In this document: in pieces, positions 28,098 through 36,262 of the stretch | How the letters are laid out: every line of letters starts with the position of its first letter | How positions within the stretch are numbered: the first letter of the stretch is position 1 | DNA from: Komarekiella atlantica HA4396-MV6 | GTDB lineage: Bacteria > Cyanobacteriota > Cyanobacteriia > Cyanobacteriales > Nostocaceae | DNA length: 64,000 nt | Direction of reading: 5' to 3' | Assembly: GCA_019359395.1 (NCBI GenBank) | Contig: JAHHHK010000004.1 | Span: 186,001-250,000 of the forward strand | Notes under the pieces: model-generated | What the model was told of the DNA's origin: nothing | Database searches by the model: none | The model's input: the letters and a program-made list of their open reading frames with translations, nothing else | Translations under genes and position numbers: made by a program

Positions 28098-28592
28098 GTG
28101 AATCTTATGCTCACCAATATTCGCCTAATTAGTGTTCAAGAATATCACCAAATGGCGGAATCGGTAATTTTTCATCCCGAAAAACGCTTAAAATTAATAG
28201 CTGGACAAATCATCAGAATGTCAGCAAAAGAAATGGTTACTGAGCGGAGTCGAAGTACTGCTCATGAATCAGCAATTACCTGCACATAAAGGTTATTACG
28301 TCAACGTTTGGACGACAAAGTTTTATTAAGAATCCAGTCACCAGTGCAACTTGATGATTACTCGGAACCAGAACCAGATATTTCAGTGGTAAAGCCCAAT
28401 CCATTAGATTATGATGATCACCATCCCAATACTTCCGAAGTGTTTTTACTGATTGAAATAGCTGATTCCAGTCTCAAGTATGATCGAGAAGTCAAAGCGA
28501 ACGCCTATGCTAAGTCGGGTATTATTGATTACTGGATTTTAGATGTCATCACATCCATGTTTATCTTTGCGTTTAAAAATAAATTTCAATAA
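28098..28592 (+). pseudogene. Uma2-family nuclease-like pseudogene
   Basis: The frame starts like a Uma2/DUF820 protein (ISVQEYHQMAESVIFHPEKR), but after MSAK a GTTACTGAGCGGAGTCGAAG repeat of about 27 bp is inserted in frame. A TAA at 28287-28289 then stops it. Beyond the stop the same frame continues correctly (RLLRQRLDDKVLLRIQSPVQ, then EPEPDISVVK and the IEIADSSLKYDRE catalytic region). The end is also abnormal after YWILDV. So one repeat insertion, one nonsense codon and a damaged 3' end are visible. Uma2 proteins belong to the PD-(D/E)XK nuclease superfamily and are greatly expanded in cyanobacteria. Confidence 0.85.
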
Positions 28593-28701
28593 TTTTGTAA
28601 ATGAGCATTTTTATTGTTTTACAATTAATGATGCTACTCCAATAGCTACAAATTGGGGAATTATCAGAGCTATTGATTAAAAATTGGAACTAAAGATTTA
28701 T

Positions 28702-29781
28702 ATGTCTGCTCAATTAGAATCCAAGCGACTAGCTGGCCTTGTGTCTCTAATCGTTCTTGGGTTGAATATTGCTTCTTGCACTACCGATAGTAAAAACGTG
28801 AAGACTGTTTCCCTCGTTGGTGCTGGGGCAAGTTTTCCCGCACCTTTATACGAACGTTGGCTTTCAGATTATAACCAGCAGAATCCCAATGTGGAAATTA
28901 ATTATCAAGCGATCGGAAGCGGCGCCGGAGTACAACAACTCATTAAAGGTACTGTAGACTTTGCAGCTAGTGATGTGGGAATTACAAATGAACAAGCAGC
29001 TAAGGTCAAACGGGGAGTGATTGCTTTGCCCTTAACTGCTGGTTCTATAGTGCTGGCTTACAACCTCACAACAACTGCACGCCAATCGTCTCAAGTCAAT
29101 CTACCAAATAGTCTAAAACTTTCACGCCAAGTCTACACAGATATCTTCTTAGGAAAAATTACGAATTGGAATAATCCGAGAATAGCTGTAGCCAATCCGG
29201 GGGTAAATCTACCTGATTTACCAATTCAGGTGGTACATCGAACTGATAGTAGTGGCACTACAAGCGTGTTAACACAACATCTAAGTGCTATAAGCCCAGA
29301 ATGGAAAAGCAAAGTTGGAGTTGGGAAATCGGTAGCATGGTTTGTGGGAGTTGGTGCTAAGGGGAACGAAGGCGTTACTGCTCTGGTTCAACAGATCCCA
29401 GGAGCTATTGGCTATGTGGAGTACGCTTACGCCATACAAAATAAACTACCTGTGGCTGCTTTAGAAAACAAATCTGGTAATTATATTACGCCGACACCAG
29501 AATCGGCAGCTAAAACTTTAGAGACAGTGAAGTTACCCGCCGATAATTTAATTGCTTTTATCACTGATCCTATTGGTGCTCAATCCTATCCCATTGCAAC
29601 TTATACTTGGCTTTTAACTTATCGCCAATATCAAAACCCCATCAAAGCCCAAGCACTAAAAAACTTTGTTAATTGGGCTTTGATTGAGGGGCAGAAATCT
29701 AGTTTGGAACTTGGATATATTCCTTTGTCTAAAGAAGTTGTTATTCAAGCACAATCTGTGGCCAAAAAAATTTCAGAATAA
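28702..29781 (+). CDS. pstS: Phosphate ABC transporter substrate-binding protein PstS
   Basis: This 359-residue lipoprotein has a lipobox (LGLNIASC) after a hydrophobic signal. It then has the PstS fold: GAGASFPAPLYERWLSDY, YQAIGSGAGVQQL, VDFAASDVGIT and VVHRTDSSGTTSVLT, the last contributing phosphate ligands. It binds phosphate in the periplasm and delivers it to PstCAB. Start is ATG at 28702; the frame runs on upstream to a TTG without support. No pstC, pstA or pstB follows and no Pho box is obvious, so it is probably an orphan copy. The PiT permease gene is 20 kb away. Confidence 0.93.
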   Translation: MSAQLESKRLAGLVSLIVLGLNIASCTTDSKNVKTVSLVGAGASFPAPLYERWLSDYNQQNPNVEINYQAIGSGAGVQQLIKGTVDFAASDVGITNEQAAKVKRGVIALPLTAGSIVLAYNLTTTARQSSQVNLPNSLKLSRQVYTDIFLGKITNWNNPRIAVANPGVNLPDLPIQVVHRTDSSGTTSVLTQHLSAISPEWKSKVGVGKSVAWFVGVGAKGNEGVTALVQQIPGAIGYVEYAYAIQNKLPVAALENKSGNYITPTPESAAKTLETVKLPADNLIAFITDPIGAQSYPIATYTWLLTYRQYQNPIKAQALKNFVNWALIEGQKSSLELGYIPLSKEVVIQAQSVAKKISE

Positions 29782-29817
29782 CTGGTATTCCAGGGGATTT
29801 CATAATAATTGACCACA

Positions 29818-29846
29818 GTAGGGTGAGTATGCAATGCCCACCCTAC
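29818..29846. repeat. GTAGGGTG inverted repeat
   Basis: GTAGGGTG and CACCCTAC enclose a 13-base loop, 36 bp after pstS and 52 bp before the convergent TPR gene. This is a common dispersed cyanobacterial hairpin and a possible shared 3'-end structure. Confidence 0.75.
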
Positions 29847-29898
29847 AAGCCCAGATTTCTTACAAGCAACAAGAAATCAATAGCTGGTTTAGGGTAGA

Positions 29899-30519
29899 CT
29901 ATCGCCATCCTCGCAGGATTTTATGTACCTGCGCCAAATACCACATATAATCATCAATTTTATAGTTCTCAACAGCCTTAACTATATAATTTTGATTTAG
30001 CTCAAGATTATTCTCAGCTTCGTAATACAATCCTAAGTAAAGATGACTATAAAAATTTCCCTTTATCCCTTCTAATTGACCAACAGTTAAAACATCATCT
30101 GGCGTACAATTCCCTGCATATAAATCATATACGCACTGCATAACACGTCTAGGGTCATTTTTTACAGTTAACAGAGAATTACGGGCCTCTGTTACATTCG
30201 TCAAACGTGCTATGCAGAGATATCGCCAAACAGTTTCTTCTACGTCTTGGGCGTTGACTGTCAAATCTATCTCAAACTGTTGAGCGCCTTCAGCAAATCT
30301 TTCTGCATAATAATACGATAATCCACGTTGCCACAAGTAGGGTGTAAGACGGGAATCTAGTTGTTCTGCTATATCAAAATCTTGAATAGATTTATCAATT
30401 TTGACAAGCTGAAAGTTTATCATACCTCGGCGAATATAAGCATTGGGATTTTTTGGCTGATTGTGGATGATTTCATTCCAGCGTTTAAGTTGATTTTCGA
30501 GGGAATTGGATAAAAACAT
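29899..30519 (-). CDS. TPR protein
   Basis: This 206-residue soluble protein has TPR-like helices: AYIRRGMINFQLVKIDKSIQ followed by DFDIAEQLD, then YLWQRGLSYYYAERFAEGAQ and a third degenerate unit near the C-terminus (SHLYLGLYYEAENNLELNQ). The repeat pattern suggests a protein-interaction scaffold. There is no signal peptide, so it is cytoplasmic. Homologous short TPR proteins occur widely in cyanobacteria, generally of unknown function. The gene is convergent with pstS and divergent from the MEKHLA gene. Confidence 0.75.
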   Translation of the reverse strand: MFLSNSLENQLKRWNEIIHNQPKNPNAYIRRGMINFQLVKIDKSIQDFDIAEQLDSRLTPYLWQRGLSYYYAERFAEGAQQFEIDLTVNAQDVEETVWRYLCIARLTNVTEARNSLLTVKNDPRRVMQCVYDLYAGNCTPDDVLTVGQLEGIKGNFYSHLYLGLYYEAENNLELNQNYIVKAVENYKIDDYMWYLAQVHKILRGWR

Positions 30520-30638
30520 GAGTTTGCCAAACCAATATGCATTTAATTAGCATATTTTCAGCCTTGCTTAGAAATAGTCAATCCCTATGAACCAAGTTTT
30601 GTCATACTAAATTCTTGGTGTTATGTTTCCACCTTCCT

Positions 30639-31121
30639 ATGACCAGCATTATCGAATTTCCTTGGCAGCAAGAGGCAATTCTTCGCCACAGTCAACGCTT
30701 AATGAGCAGTTTTCAGCATTGGACAGGGGATTCTTTGCTGAATATAAATGCTTCTTCACCCCAGGAAAAAGCGCAAACTTTATTTGAAGCACCCTTTGTA
30801 TTAGTTTCTCACGGGATTGAATCAGATCCAATTTTCAACTATGGCAATCGCAAAGCATTGGAATTATGGGAGCTTTCTTGGGAAGAATTTATCACAATGC
30901 CTTCAAGGAAATCGGCTGAAGAGGTAGTGCAAGAAGAACGCGATCGCTTGTTAGCAGAAGCAGCAACCAAGGGCTTTATCAGCAACTATTGTGGTATCCG
31001 CATTTCTGGTAATGGTAAACGCTTCTACATAGAAGATACTATCCTATGGAACGTATTAAATGAGGAAAATCAGCACTGCGGTCAAGCTGCTTTCTTCTCT
31101 AAATGGAAATTTATTACATGA
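30639..31121 (+). CDS. MEKHLA-domain protein
   Basis: This 160-residue protein matches the MEKHLA domain over most of its length. The family pattern is visible in FEAPFVLVSHGIESDPIFNY, then GNRKALELWELSWEEFITMP with SRKSAEEVVQEERDRLL. MEKHLA is a PAS-related sensory module found alone in cyanobacteria and at the C-terminus of plant HD-ZIP III factors. It probably binds a small ligand; none is known. I chose the ATG at 30639; the frame extends upstream only to a TTG. Neighbours do not suggest a pathway. Confidence 0.9.
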   Translation: MTSIIEFPWQQEAILRHSQRLMSSFQHWTGDSLLNINASSPQEKAQTLFEAPFVLVSHGIESDPIFNYGNRKALELWELSWEEFITMPSRKSAEEVVQEERDRLLAEAATKGFISNYCGIRISGNGKRFYIEDTILWNVLNEENQHCGQAAFFSKWKFIT

Positions 31122-31129
31122 CCATTACC

Positions 31130-31318
31130 TCACAGATTTTCTGGATCAATTCCCCTTGCTTGCAATCTTACTAACAAATCTTGATAGCGCTGTCGTTCCT
31201 TGTTTTCTTTAATAATGACAATCCATCGAAATTGTTCGGTTTTGTCTGACATTGGTTGACCGTCACTGTCAGGGTAGACGACATCTGGTACGATGTCTGG
31301 TGTTAGTTGTTGTACCAT
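31130..31318 (-). pseudogene. Collapsed Uma2 gene: N-terminus joined to C-terminus
   Basis: This 62-codon frame begins like a full Uma2/DUF820 protein (DVVYPDSDGQPMSDKTEQFR, then WIVIIKEN). After about 41 residues it jumps to the typical Uma2 tail (ERQRYQDLLVRLQARGIDPE). The roughly 170-residue nuclease core is missing. The natural interpretation is an in-frame internal deletion. It might still be translated as a small protein but could not be a nuclease. Confidence 0.75.
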
Positions 31319-31410
31319 GCAATGCCTCCAATTTTGGGGATTTGCGCTTATATTCTCAGTCTAGAAGACAGTTAACTTAAAAAAGTTGGATTTGAAAAAT
31401 TGAGAGTTAA

Positions 31411-32007
31411 CTAGGTAGTACACCAATTCTGCACATGAGAACACAATTCTGGGAAGAATTCTTGAAAGTCATGCTCAAACTCATCGTAGTGGGTTGTGAG
31501 TTCACCAATAGCCTCGGTCAACAAAAAAAGTCTGTGCGATGAGCGCATTGATAACCGCTTTGATATTCTCTCTAATGTATTTTCTACACCAGTCAAGTTT
31601 CGGTAAGCTCCTAACCAGTCTTCATCTGCTACGCGAGTAATTATCTCGCTGACTGCCACAGGTATCTGACCTTGATATGCTTGAAACGACTTATAAATCT
31701 CTACTGTAAACTCATCCAGAGATACGTTTGCATAATCAGACCAATTCTTTGCTAGAAAGTGGTCATAAAAAACATCTATTAGTACTCCTGCAAATCGCCG
31801 ATAGTTTGAGTTAATAAGCTCTTTGCTACGTTTAACGACTATGTGACTGTCCGTAAACTTATCAATAATTAAATGACATTCAATTCCTCGTTGGATGTTT
31901 GAGTTTAATTCCTGGCGAACTGACCCTTTCACAATGTCCGCAAGGAGATTACCTAATCGACTTTCAACATTCGGTTCAGACAAAAACAAGTGGGCTAGCC
32001 AGTTCAT
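31411..32007 (-). CDS. Acyl carrier protein phosphodiesterase (AcpH-like)
   Basis: This 198-residue protein matches AcpH: MNWLAHLFLSEPNVESRLGN, then LLADIVKG, RGIECHLIIDKFTDSH and the C-terminal ERISKRLSMRSSHRL. The family removes 4'-phosphopantetheine from holo-ACP in an HD-type metal-dependent reaction; the HL, D and H-x-x-I-D residues are present. I chose the ATG at 32007 because family members start MNWLAHL; the frame continues upstream without similarity. It is divergent from the rhomboid pair. Cytoplasmic role in recycling or resetting acyl carrier proteins is inferred from the family. Confidence 0.85.
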   Translation of the reverse strand: MNWLAHLFLSEPNVESRLGNLLADIVKGSVRQELNSNIQRGIECHLIIDKFTDSHIVVKRSKELINSNYRRFAGVLIDVFYDHFLAKNWSDYANVSLDEFTVEIYKSFQAYQGQIPVAVSEIITRVADEDWLGAYRNLTGVENTLERISKRLSMRSSHRLFLLTEAIGELTTHYDEFEHDFQEFFPELCSHVQNWCTT

Positions 32008-32176
32008 TGGTAGAATGCATCCACGTAACTGTTTGGCAAATTTACCCAAAGCAGTGCAATAAAATTATTTTACCCAGTACCAACGACTAAATCCAAATTT
32101 GTCCATGAGGTAGAAGAAACTACTGACGAAATTCAGTATTGTGAGGCTAGTTACTCAAAAATCAGGAAAATCGTCT

Positions 32177-32896
32177 GTGGTTCCAATTAGAGATAATAAT
32201 CCTACAACAATCACGCCTTATGTCACTTTTGGACTGATTGCTGCCAATGTCCTGGCTTTCCTTTATGAAGCAAGTCTTCCTCCACAAGCATTAAATGGAT
32301 TTTTACACCTTGCGGCTGTAGTGCCACGAGAACTCACTTTAAGCTTTGGTGGCGTCTCTCTCAATCAACCAGTACCAGAGTGGGCAACATTGATTAGCTC
32401 ACAATTTTTGCATGGTGGTTTGTTGCACCTAGCTGGCAATATGCTATTTCTCTGGATTTTTGGTAACAACGTTGAAGATAAGCTGGGTCATGCGAAATAT
32501 TTGCTTTTTTATCTGTCTTGCGGTGTTTTGGCATCTTTGACCCAGTGGTACTTTGCTCAGAATTCTAGTATTCCTTCTTTGGGTGCAAGTGGTGCGATCG
32601 CTGGCGTCATGGGAGCATATATTCTCCGCTTTCCCAACGCCGAAGTTATCGGGGTAGTACCTTTAGGGTTTTTCTTCCCTACCTTCCGCGTCCCAGCATA
32701 TTTCTTCTTAGGATTCTGGTTTCTCCAACAATCTTTCTACGGACTTGCCAGTCTAGAAACACCTACCAATATTGGCATGGAAAGCGGCGGTATCGCTTAC
32801 TGGGCCCACGCAGGTGGTTTCATCTTTGGGGCAATTCTCGGCCCGCTGTTAGGTTTATTTAGCGATAAATCTAAGGAAGAATCTTGGTACAGTTAG
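32177..32896 (+). CDS. Rhomboid family intramembrane serine protease (copy 1)
   Basis: This 239-residue protein has six hydrophobic segments, the catalytic Ser in GASGAIAGVMGAY and the His in AYWAHAGGFIFG, with the FLHGGLLHLAGNMLFLWIFG loop of bacterial rhomboids. It cleaves membrane-spanning substrates within the bilayer. I chose the GTG at 32177 (an AGGA box is nine bases upstream) because the adjacent paralogue starts at the same alignment position, also with GTG, reading V-x-P-x-x-D-x-NPT. It is separated by 114 bp from its paralogue and both are probably co-transcribed. Confidence 0.92.
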   Translation: MVPIRDNNPTTITPYVTFGLIAANVLAFLYEASLPPQALNGFLHLAAVVPRELTLSFGGVSLNQPVPEWATLISSQFLHGGLLHLAGNMLFLWIFGNNVEDKLGHAKYLLFYLSCGVLASLTQWYFAQNSSIPSLGASGAIAGVMGAYILRFPNAEVIGVVPLGFFFPTFRVPAYFFLGFWFLQQSFYGLASLETPTNIGMESGGIAYWAHAGGFIFGAILGPLLGLFSDKSKEESWYS

Positions 32897-33010
32897 CTCT
32901 CCAAGATATCATAGGGATTTTAAAGATTTCATAGGTGAAATTACCTAAACTTCGCAACTGCCAGCCACACAGGATATATTGCAGTTAATTGATAATTAGG
33001 AAAAACACCT

Positions 33011-33682
33011 GTGTTTCCCCTCTACGACGAAAATCCGACGCGAATCACCCCGTATTTCACCTATGGGTTGATCGGGATGAACATTTTAGTTTTTCTTCAC
33101 GAAGTGAGTCTGTCCAATGAACAATTAGAGCAATTTTTCCAGCTATATGCCGTAGTACCACGAGAGTTAACCACCAACTTCGCCGGAGAGTGGGCGACTT
33201 TAATTACGTCGCAATTTTTACACGGTGGTTGGTGGCATTTGATATCAAATATGATATTTCTCTGGGTTTTTGGCAACAATATTGAAGACCGCTTGGGTCA
33301 TTTCAAGTATTTGATTTTTTATTTGGCATGTGGTGCTTTAGCCGCCGCCTGCCAATGGTTTATTGGCATGAATTCTGCTATTCCTTCCTTGGGGGCAAGT
33401 GGTGCAATTTCTGGGGTTCTGGGTGCGTATATTATCCGCTTTCCTCACGCTAGAGTTACGACATTAATTTTCTTGGGTTTTTTCGTGACTACAATTAGCG
33501 TTCCGGCACTGGTAATAATCGGGATTTTCTTTGTGCAGAATGTGATATCAGGTTTTGCCAGCCTGCAAGCAGCCGCAAATATGAGTGTGGAATCAGGTGG
33601 AGTTGCCTACTGGGCGCACATCGGCGGCTTTGTTTTCGGGATAATCCTAGCGCCTTTGTTTGGGCTGTTTAAGCGCGATTAA
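33011..33682 (+). CDS. Rhomboid family intramembrane serine protease (copy 2)
   Basis: This 223-residue paralogue of the preceding gene aligns over its whole length. The Ser is in GASGAISGVLGAY, the His in AYWAHIGGFVFG, and the loop reads FLHGGWWHLISNMIFLWVFG. The GTG start has an AGGAAAA box just upstream. It lacks the short insertion SFGGVSLNQPVPE present in copy 1. Tandem duplication with retained catalytic residues in both copies suggests different substrates or expression. It is followed by a CCGACTT hairpin. Confidence 0.92.
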   Translation: MFPLYDENPTRITPYFTYGLIGMNILVFLHEVSLSNEQLEQFFQLYAVVPRELTTNFAGEWATLITSQFLHGGWWHLISNMIFLWVFGNNIEDRLGHFKYLIFYLACGALAAACQWFIGMNSAIPSLGASGAISGVLGAYIIRFPHARVTTLIFLGFFVTTISVPALVIIGIFFVQNVISGFASLQAAANMSVESGGVAYWAHIGGFVFGIILAPLFGLFKRD

Positions 33683-33840
33683 TGGCAATAGGGCACAGGG
33701 AACTAGAGACTGAATGGCTTTGCTGTATCTAGTGGTCTATCGCATTAATTTTGATGGTCATACGTGTTTGTAGTAAGGACTTTAGTCCTTGATTTTTCAA
33801 GCACTTTAGTTGGTAGTAGTGAGATCCCCGACTCAGATTT

Positions 33841-33861
33841 CCGACTTCTTTAAAAAGTCGG
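33841..33861. terminator. CCGACTT hairpin
   Basis: CCGACTT pairs with AAGTCGG across a TA-rich loop. It lies between convergent genes (rhomboid copy 2 and wzc), so it may close both transcripts. It is part of a common dispersed cyanobacterial repeat. Confidence 0.6.
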
Positions 33862-33892
33862 GAATCTAATAGCCCACAAATGCCCTATTCCC

Positions 33893-36067
33893 TTAATTTT
33901 TACTGACACCCGCCGAAACCTCTTCAATTTCCGTGTCTGCTTGAGGTGAAGCGGCTTGTGGTGAAATTGGTTCGGGCATAGCTACTGTGATATCAGCACC
34001 ATTGATAATTGCTCCTAATAGCCCTAACTCAGATTCAACCAATTGATCAATAGCTTCACCTAGCATATTTTCTTGTGTAAAGTTTGGTCGCGCCACAAGC
34101 ACTATACCATCGCTGTAGGGTTGGATTAACAAAGGGTCATTGGATAGGCTCAGGGGATTAGTATCTAAAATGACCAAATCATAACGTTCCCGAACATCTT
34201 CCATTAGTCGTCGCATTTCGCTTGATTCAAGAATAGCAGCGGATTGACGCACAGGCCCAGGGCTGGGAATGATGTATAAATTTTCTACATCCGGAACTAA
34301 ACGGATACATTCGCTCAAGCTGGCGTAATAACGCAGAGGTTCAATAGTGGCATCAGGGTCAGCAGTGACTTTTAGGGATGCACAATGGGAAGGCGATCGC
34401 AAATCTGTTTCAATAATCAAGGTTCTTTTGCCAGCACGAGCGGAAGCTATGCCTAAGTTATAAGCACTCACCGTCTTACCTTCTTGACTACCAGTGCTAG
34501 TAATCAGCACTACCTTCAAGTCTCTACCACCAATGCGGCGCAAATTACTGCGAAACTTCTCGTAAAATTCCAAATAAGGAGAATCCGGGGAAAATACCAC
34601 TGGAACTGCTTCTTTATCCAAATCATCAACTAGCATTAACGGCAACTCTCCCAGCAGTGCCACTTCCCGTTGCTTGAGGCTCTCGCGGATATCTTCTTTA
34701 GTTTTGTAAGTGCCTTCCAACGACCCCAACAAAAATATTACTCCACCACCAACCAACAAACCGAGGAAACCACCAACACCTAGGGTAACAGGCACGCTTT
34801 TAGGGGGTTTAATGTCTGCTGTGACTGTAGGAAGTCTGGCAACACTAAGACTACTGATGGTTTCTGCCTCTGCGGTCTTAGAATCAGTTAGCTTTGTCTG
34901 CATTTGATCATAGACGGCTTTTTTCAGTGCAACCTCTTGTTCTAAGCGCGATCGCTCTAATTGCTTATTAGGTATTAAAGAATACTCTTGCCGTAATCGC
35001 GCCTCTTGTTGAATTTCCTGAGCTAGTTGTTGTTGCAGCGTCTCCCGTTGGGTCTGCAAAGCCACCATCTGGTTGGCCAATTCCTGACGTGCTGGGTCTA
35101 AACTGCTTTGGGTGCGAATACCTGCAATATCACCCCGAAGCGGAGCCGCCGTACCACCACCACCCAATACCTCAGCCGCACGCTGTTGCAGTAACTCCTC
35201 AGAAGCTTGTTTTTGACGCTGCAACTGAATCATATTTGGATGTTCAGGTCGTAAATCTTTTCTGAAAAGGGCGATTTGCGCCTCAGTTTGATAAATTTGC
35301 GCTCGTAAGTTGCCAATAATTGGATCAGCACTTAAAGCAGAAGAAACATAAGCCTGCCCAACTGTTAAACCCAACTTACCTTCTAAACTACGAATTTGGG
35401 CATCAACCCCAGAAACAGTTAATTGAATTTGCCGTTGCAGATTTTGGCTAGCAGTAACTCCGTTCAGCAAACTACCATTTTCAGCAGCCAATATTGCTGT
35501 TCGCTCTACGCGATCGTACCGTTCTAGTTTCTGCTCAGCAACTTGTAATTCTCGTTTCGCCTGTGGTAAGCGCTCGTCAATTTTTTGAATAATTGCTTTT
35601 AATCGCCCAGTATTAATATCACCACTCAACTTGATCATTGCTTGCATCAATTCGACCAATATCTCTGTAGCTCGCTTGGCATCAGTATCTTTATATTTCA
35701 TTTCCAGGATTGTAGATTCTAATTCTCCAGTCCTGGGATTTTTTTTAGGTACAGTCAAAGCGACACTTGTACCGATCTTTGTTGGTTTAACATTTACCTT
35801 AGCTGCCACAGCCTCAATTATCTGGTCGGATAGCAAAACTTGCTCATTCAATTCCTTTCCTTGCTGCTGGATTTCGCTACCGGTTGCAGAGAAAGAAACT
35901 GGCGGGCCAGTGTAGGTAAGTGCGGCAGATGCTACGTAGCTAGCGGGTGGTTCTGGTTGCACAGCTACTACTGTTGACCCCGCTACAACTAAACCAAAAC
36001 TAGCTAATCCAATCCACTTGTACTTATCAAAAGCAATAAGATAGCGTTTAACAATTGGTGGGGTCAT
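33893..36067 (-). CDS. Wzc-like polysaccharide copolymerase with BY-kinase-type ATPase domain
   Basis: This 724-residue protein has a Wzz domain framed by two membrane segments (about residues 14-34 and 425-448), a long coiled-coil periplasmic part, and a C-terminal ATPase domain. That domain has a degenerate Walker A (STGSQEGKTVSAYNLG), a Walker A' with a conserved Asp (TLIIETDLRSP) and a Walker B (DLVILDTNPLS). It should control exopolysaccharide chain length and export together with Wza. The usual C-terminal tyrosine cluster of tyrosine autokinases is absent: the tail is Ala/Glu/Ser-rich. It is the last gene of a leftward cluster with wza, the exosortase genes and a DegT gene. Confidence 0.88.
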   Translation of the reverse strand: MTPPIVKRYLIAFDKYKWIGLASFGLVVAGSTVVAVQPEPPASYVASAALTYTGPPVSFSATGSEIQQQGKELNEQVLLSDQIIEAVAAKVNVKPTKIGTSVALTVPKKNPRTGELESTILEMKYKDTDAKRATEILVELMQAMIKLSGDINTGRLKAIIQKIDERLPQAKRELQVAEQKLERYDRVERTAILAAENGSLLNGVTASQNLQRQIQLTVSGVDAQIRSLEGKLGLTVGQAYVSSALSADPIIGNLRAQIYQTEAQIALFRKDLRPEHPNMIQLQRQKQASEELLQQRAAEVLGGGGTAAPLRGDIAGIRTQSSLDPARQELANQMVALQTQRETLQQQLAQEIQQEARLRQEYSLIPNKQLERSRLEQEVALKKAVYDQMQTKLTDSKTAEAETISSLSVARLPTVTADIKPPKSVPVTLGVGGFLGLLVGGGVIFLLGSLEGTYKTKEDIRESLKQREVALLGELPLMLVDDLDKEAVPVVFSPDSPYLEFYEKFRSNLRRIGGRDLKVVLITSTGSQEGKTVSAYNLGIASARAGKRTLIIETDLRSPSHCASLKVTADPDATIEPLRYYASLSECIRLVPDVENLYIIPSPGPVRQSAAILESSEMRRLMEDVRERYDLVILDTNPLSLSNDPLLIQPYSDGIVLVARPNFTQENMLGEAIDQLVESELGLLGAIINGADITVAMPEPISPQAASPQADTEIEEVSAGVSKN

Positions 36068-36262
36068 GGCAGATGCGTATATTGGTTGTTAGTCATCTCT
36101 TACCAAGTTCTGATCCAAGGAAGCCTTAGCTCAGACTTTGCGCTTTGTCATTTGTTATTTATTAAGAGTTAAGGGTTATTTCGTCTCTTCTCCTGCTTCC
36201 CTGCTCTTTCGTATTTCTCATCAACTCCTATCAAGCGACAAAGAGCAATGAGATTAGAACAA

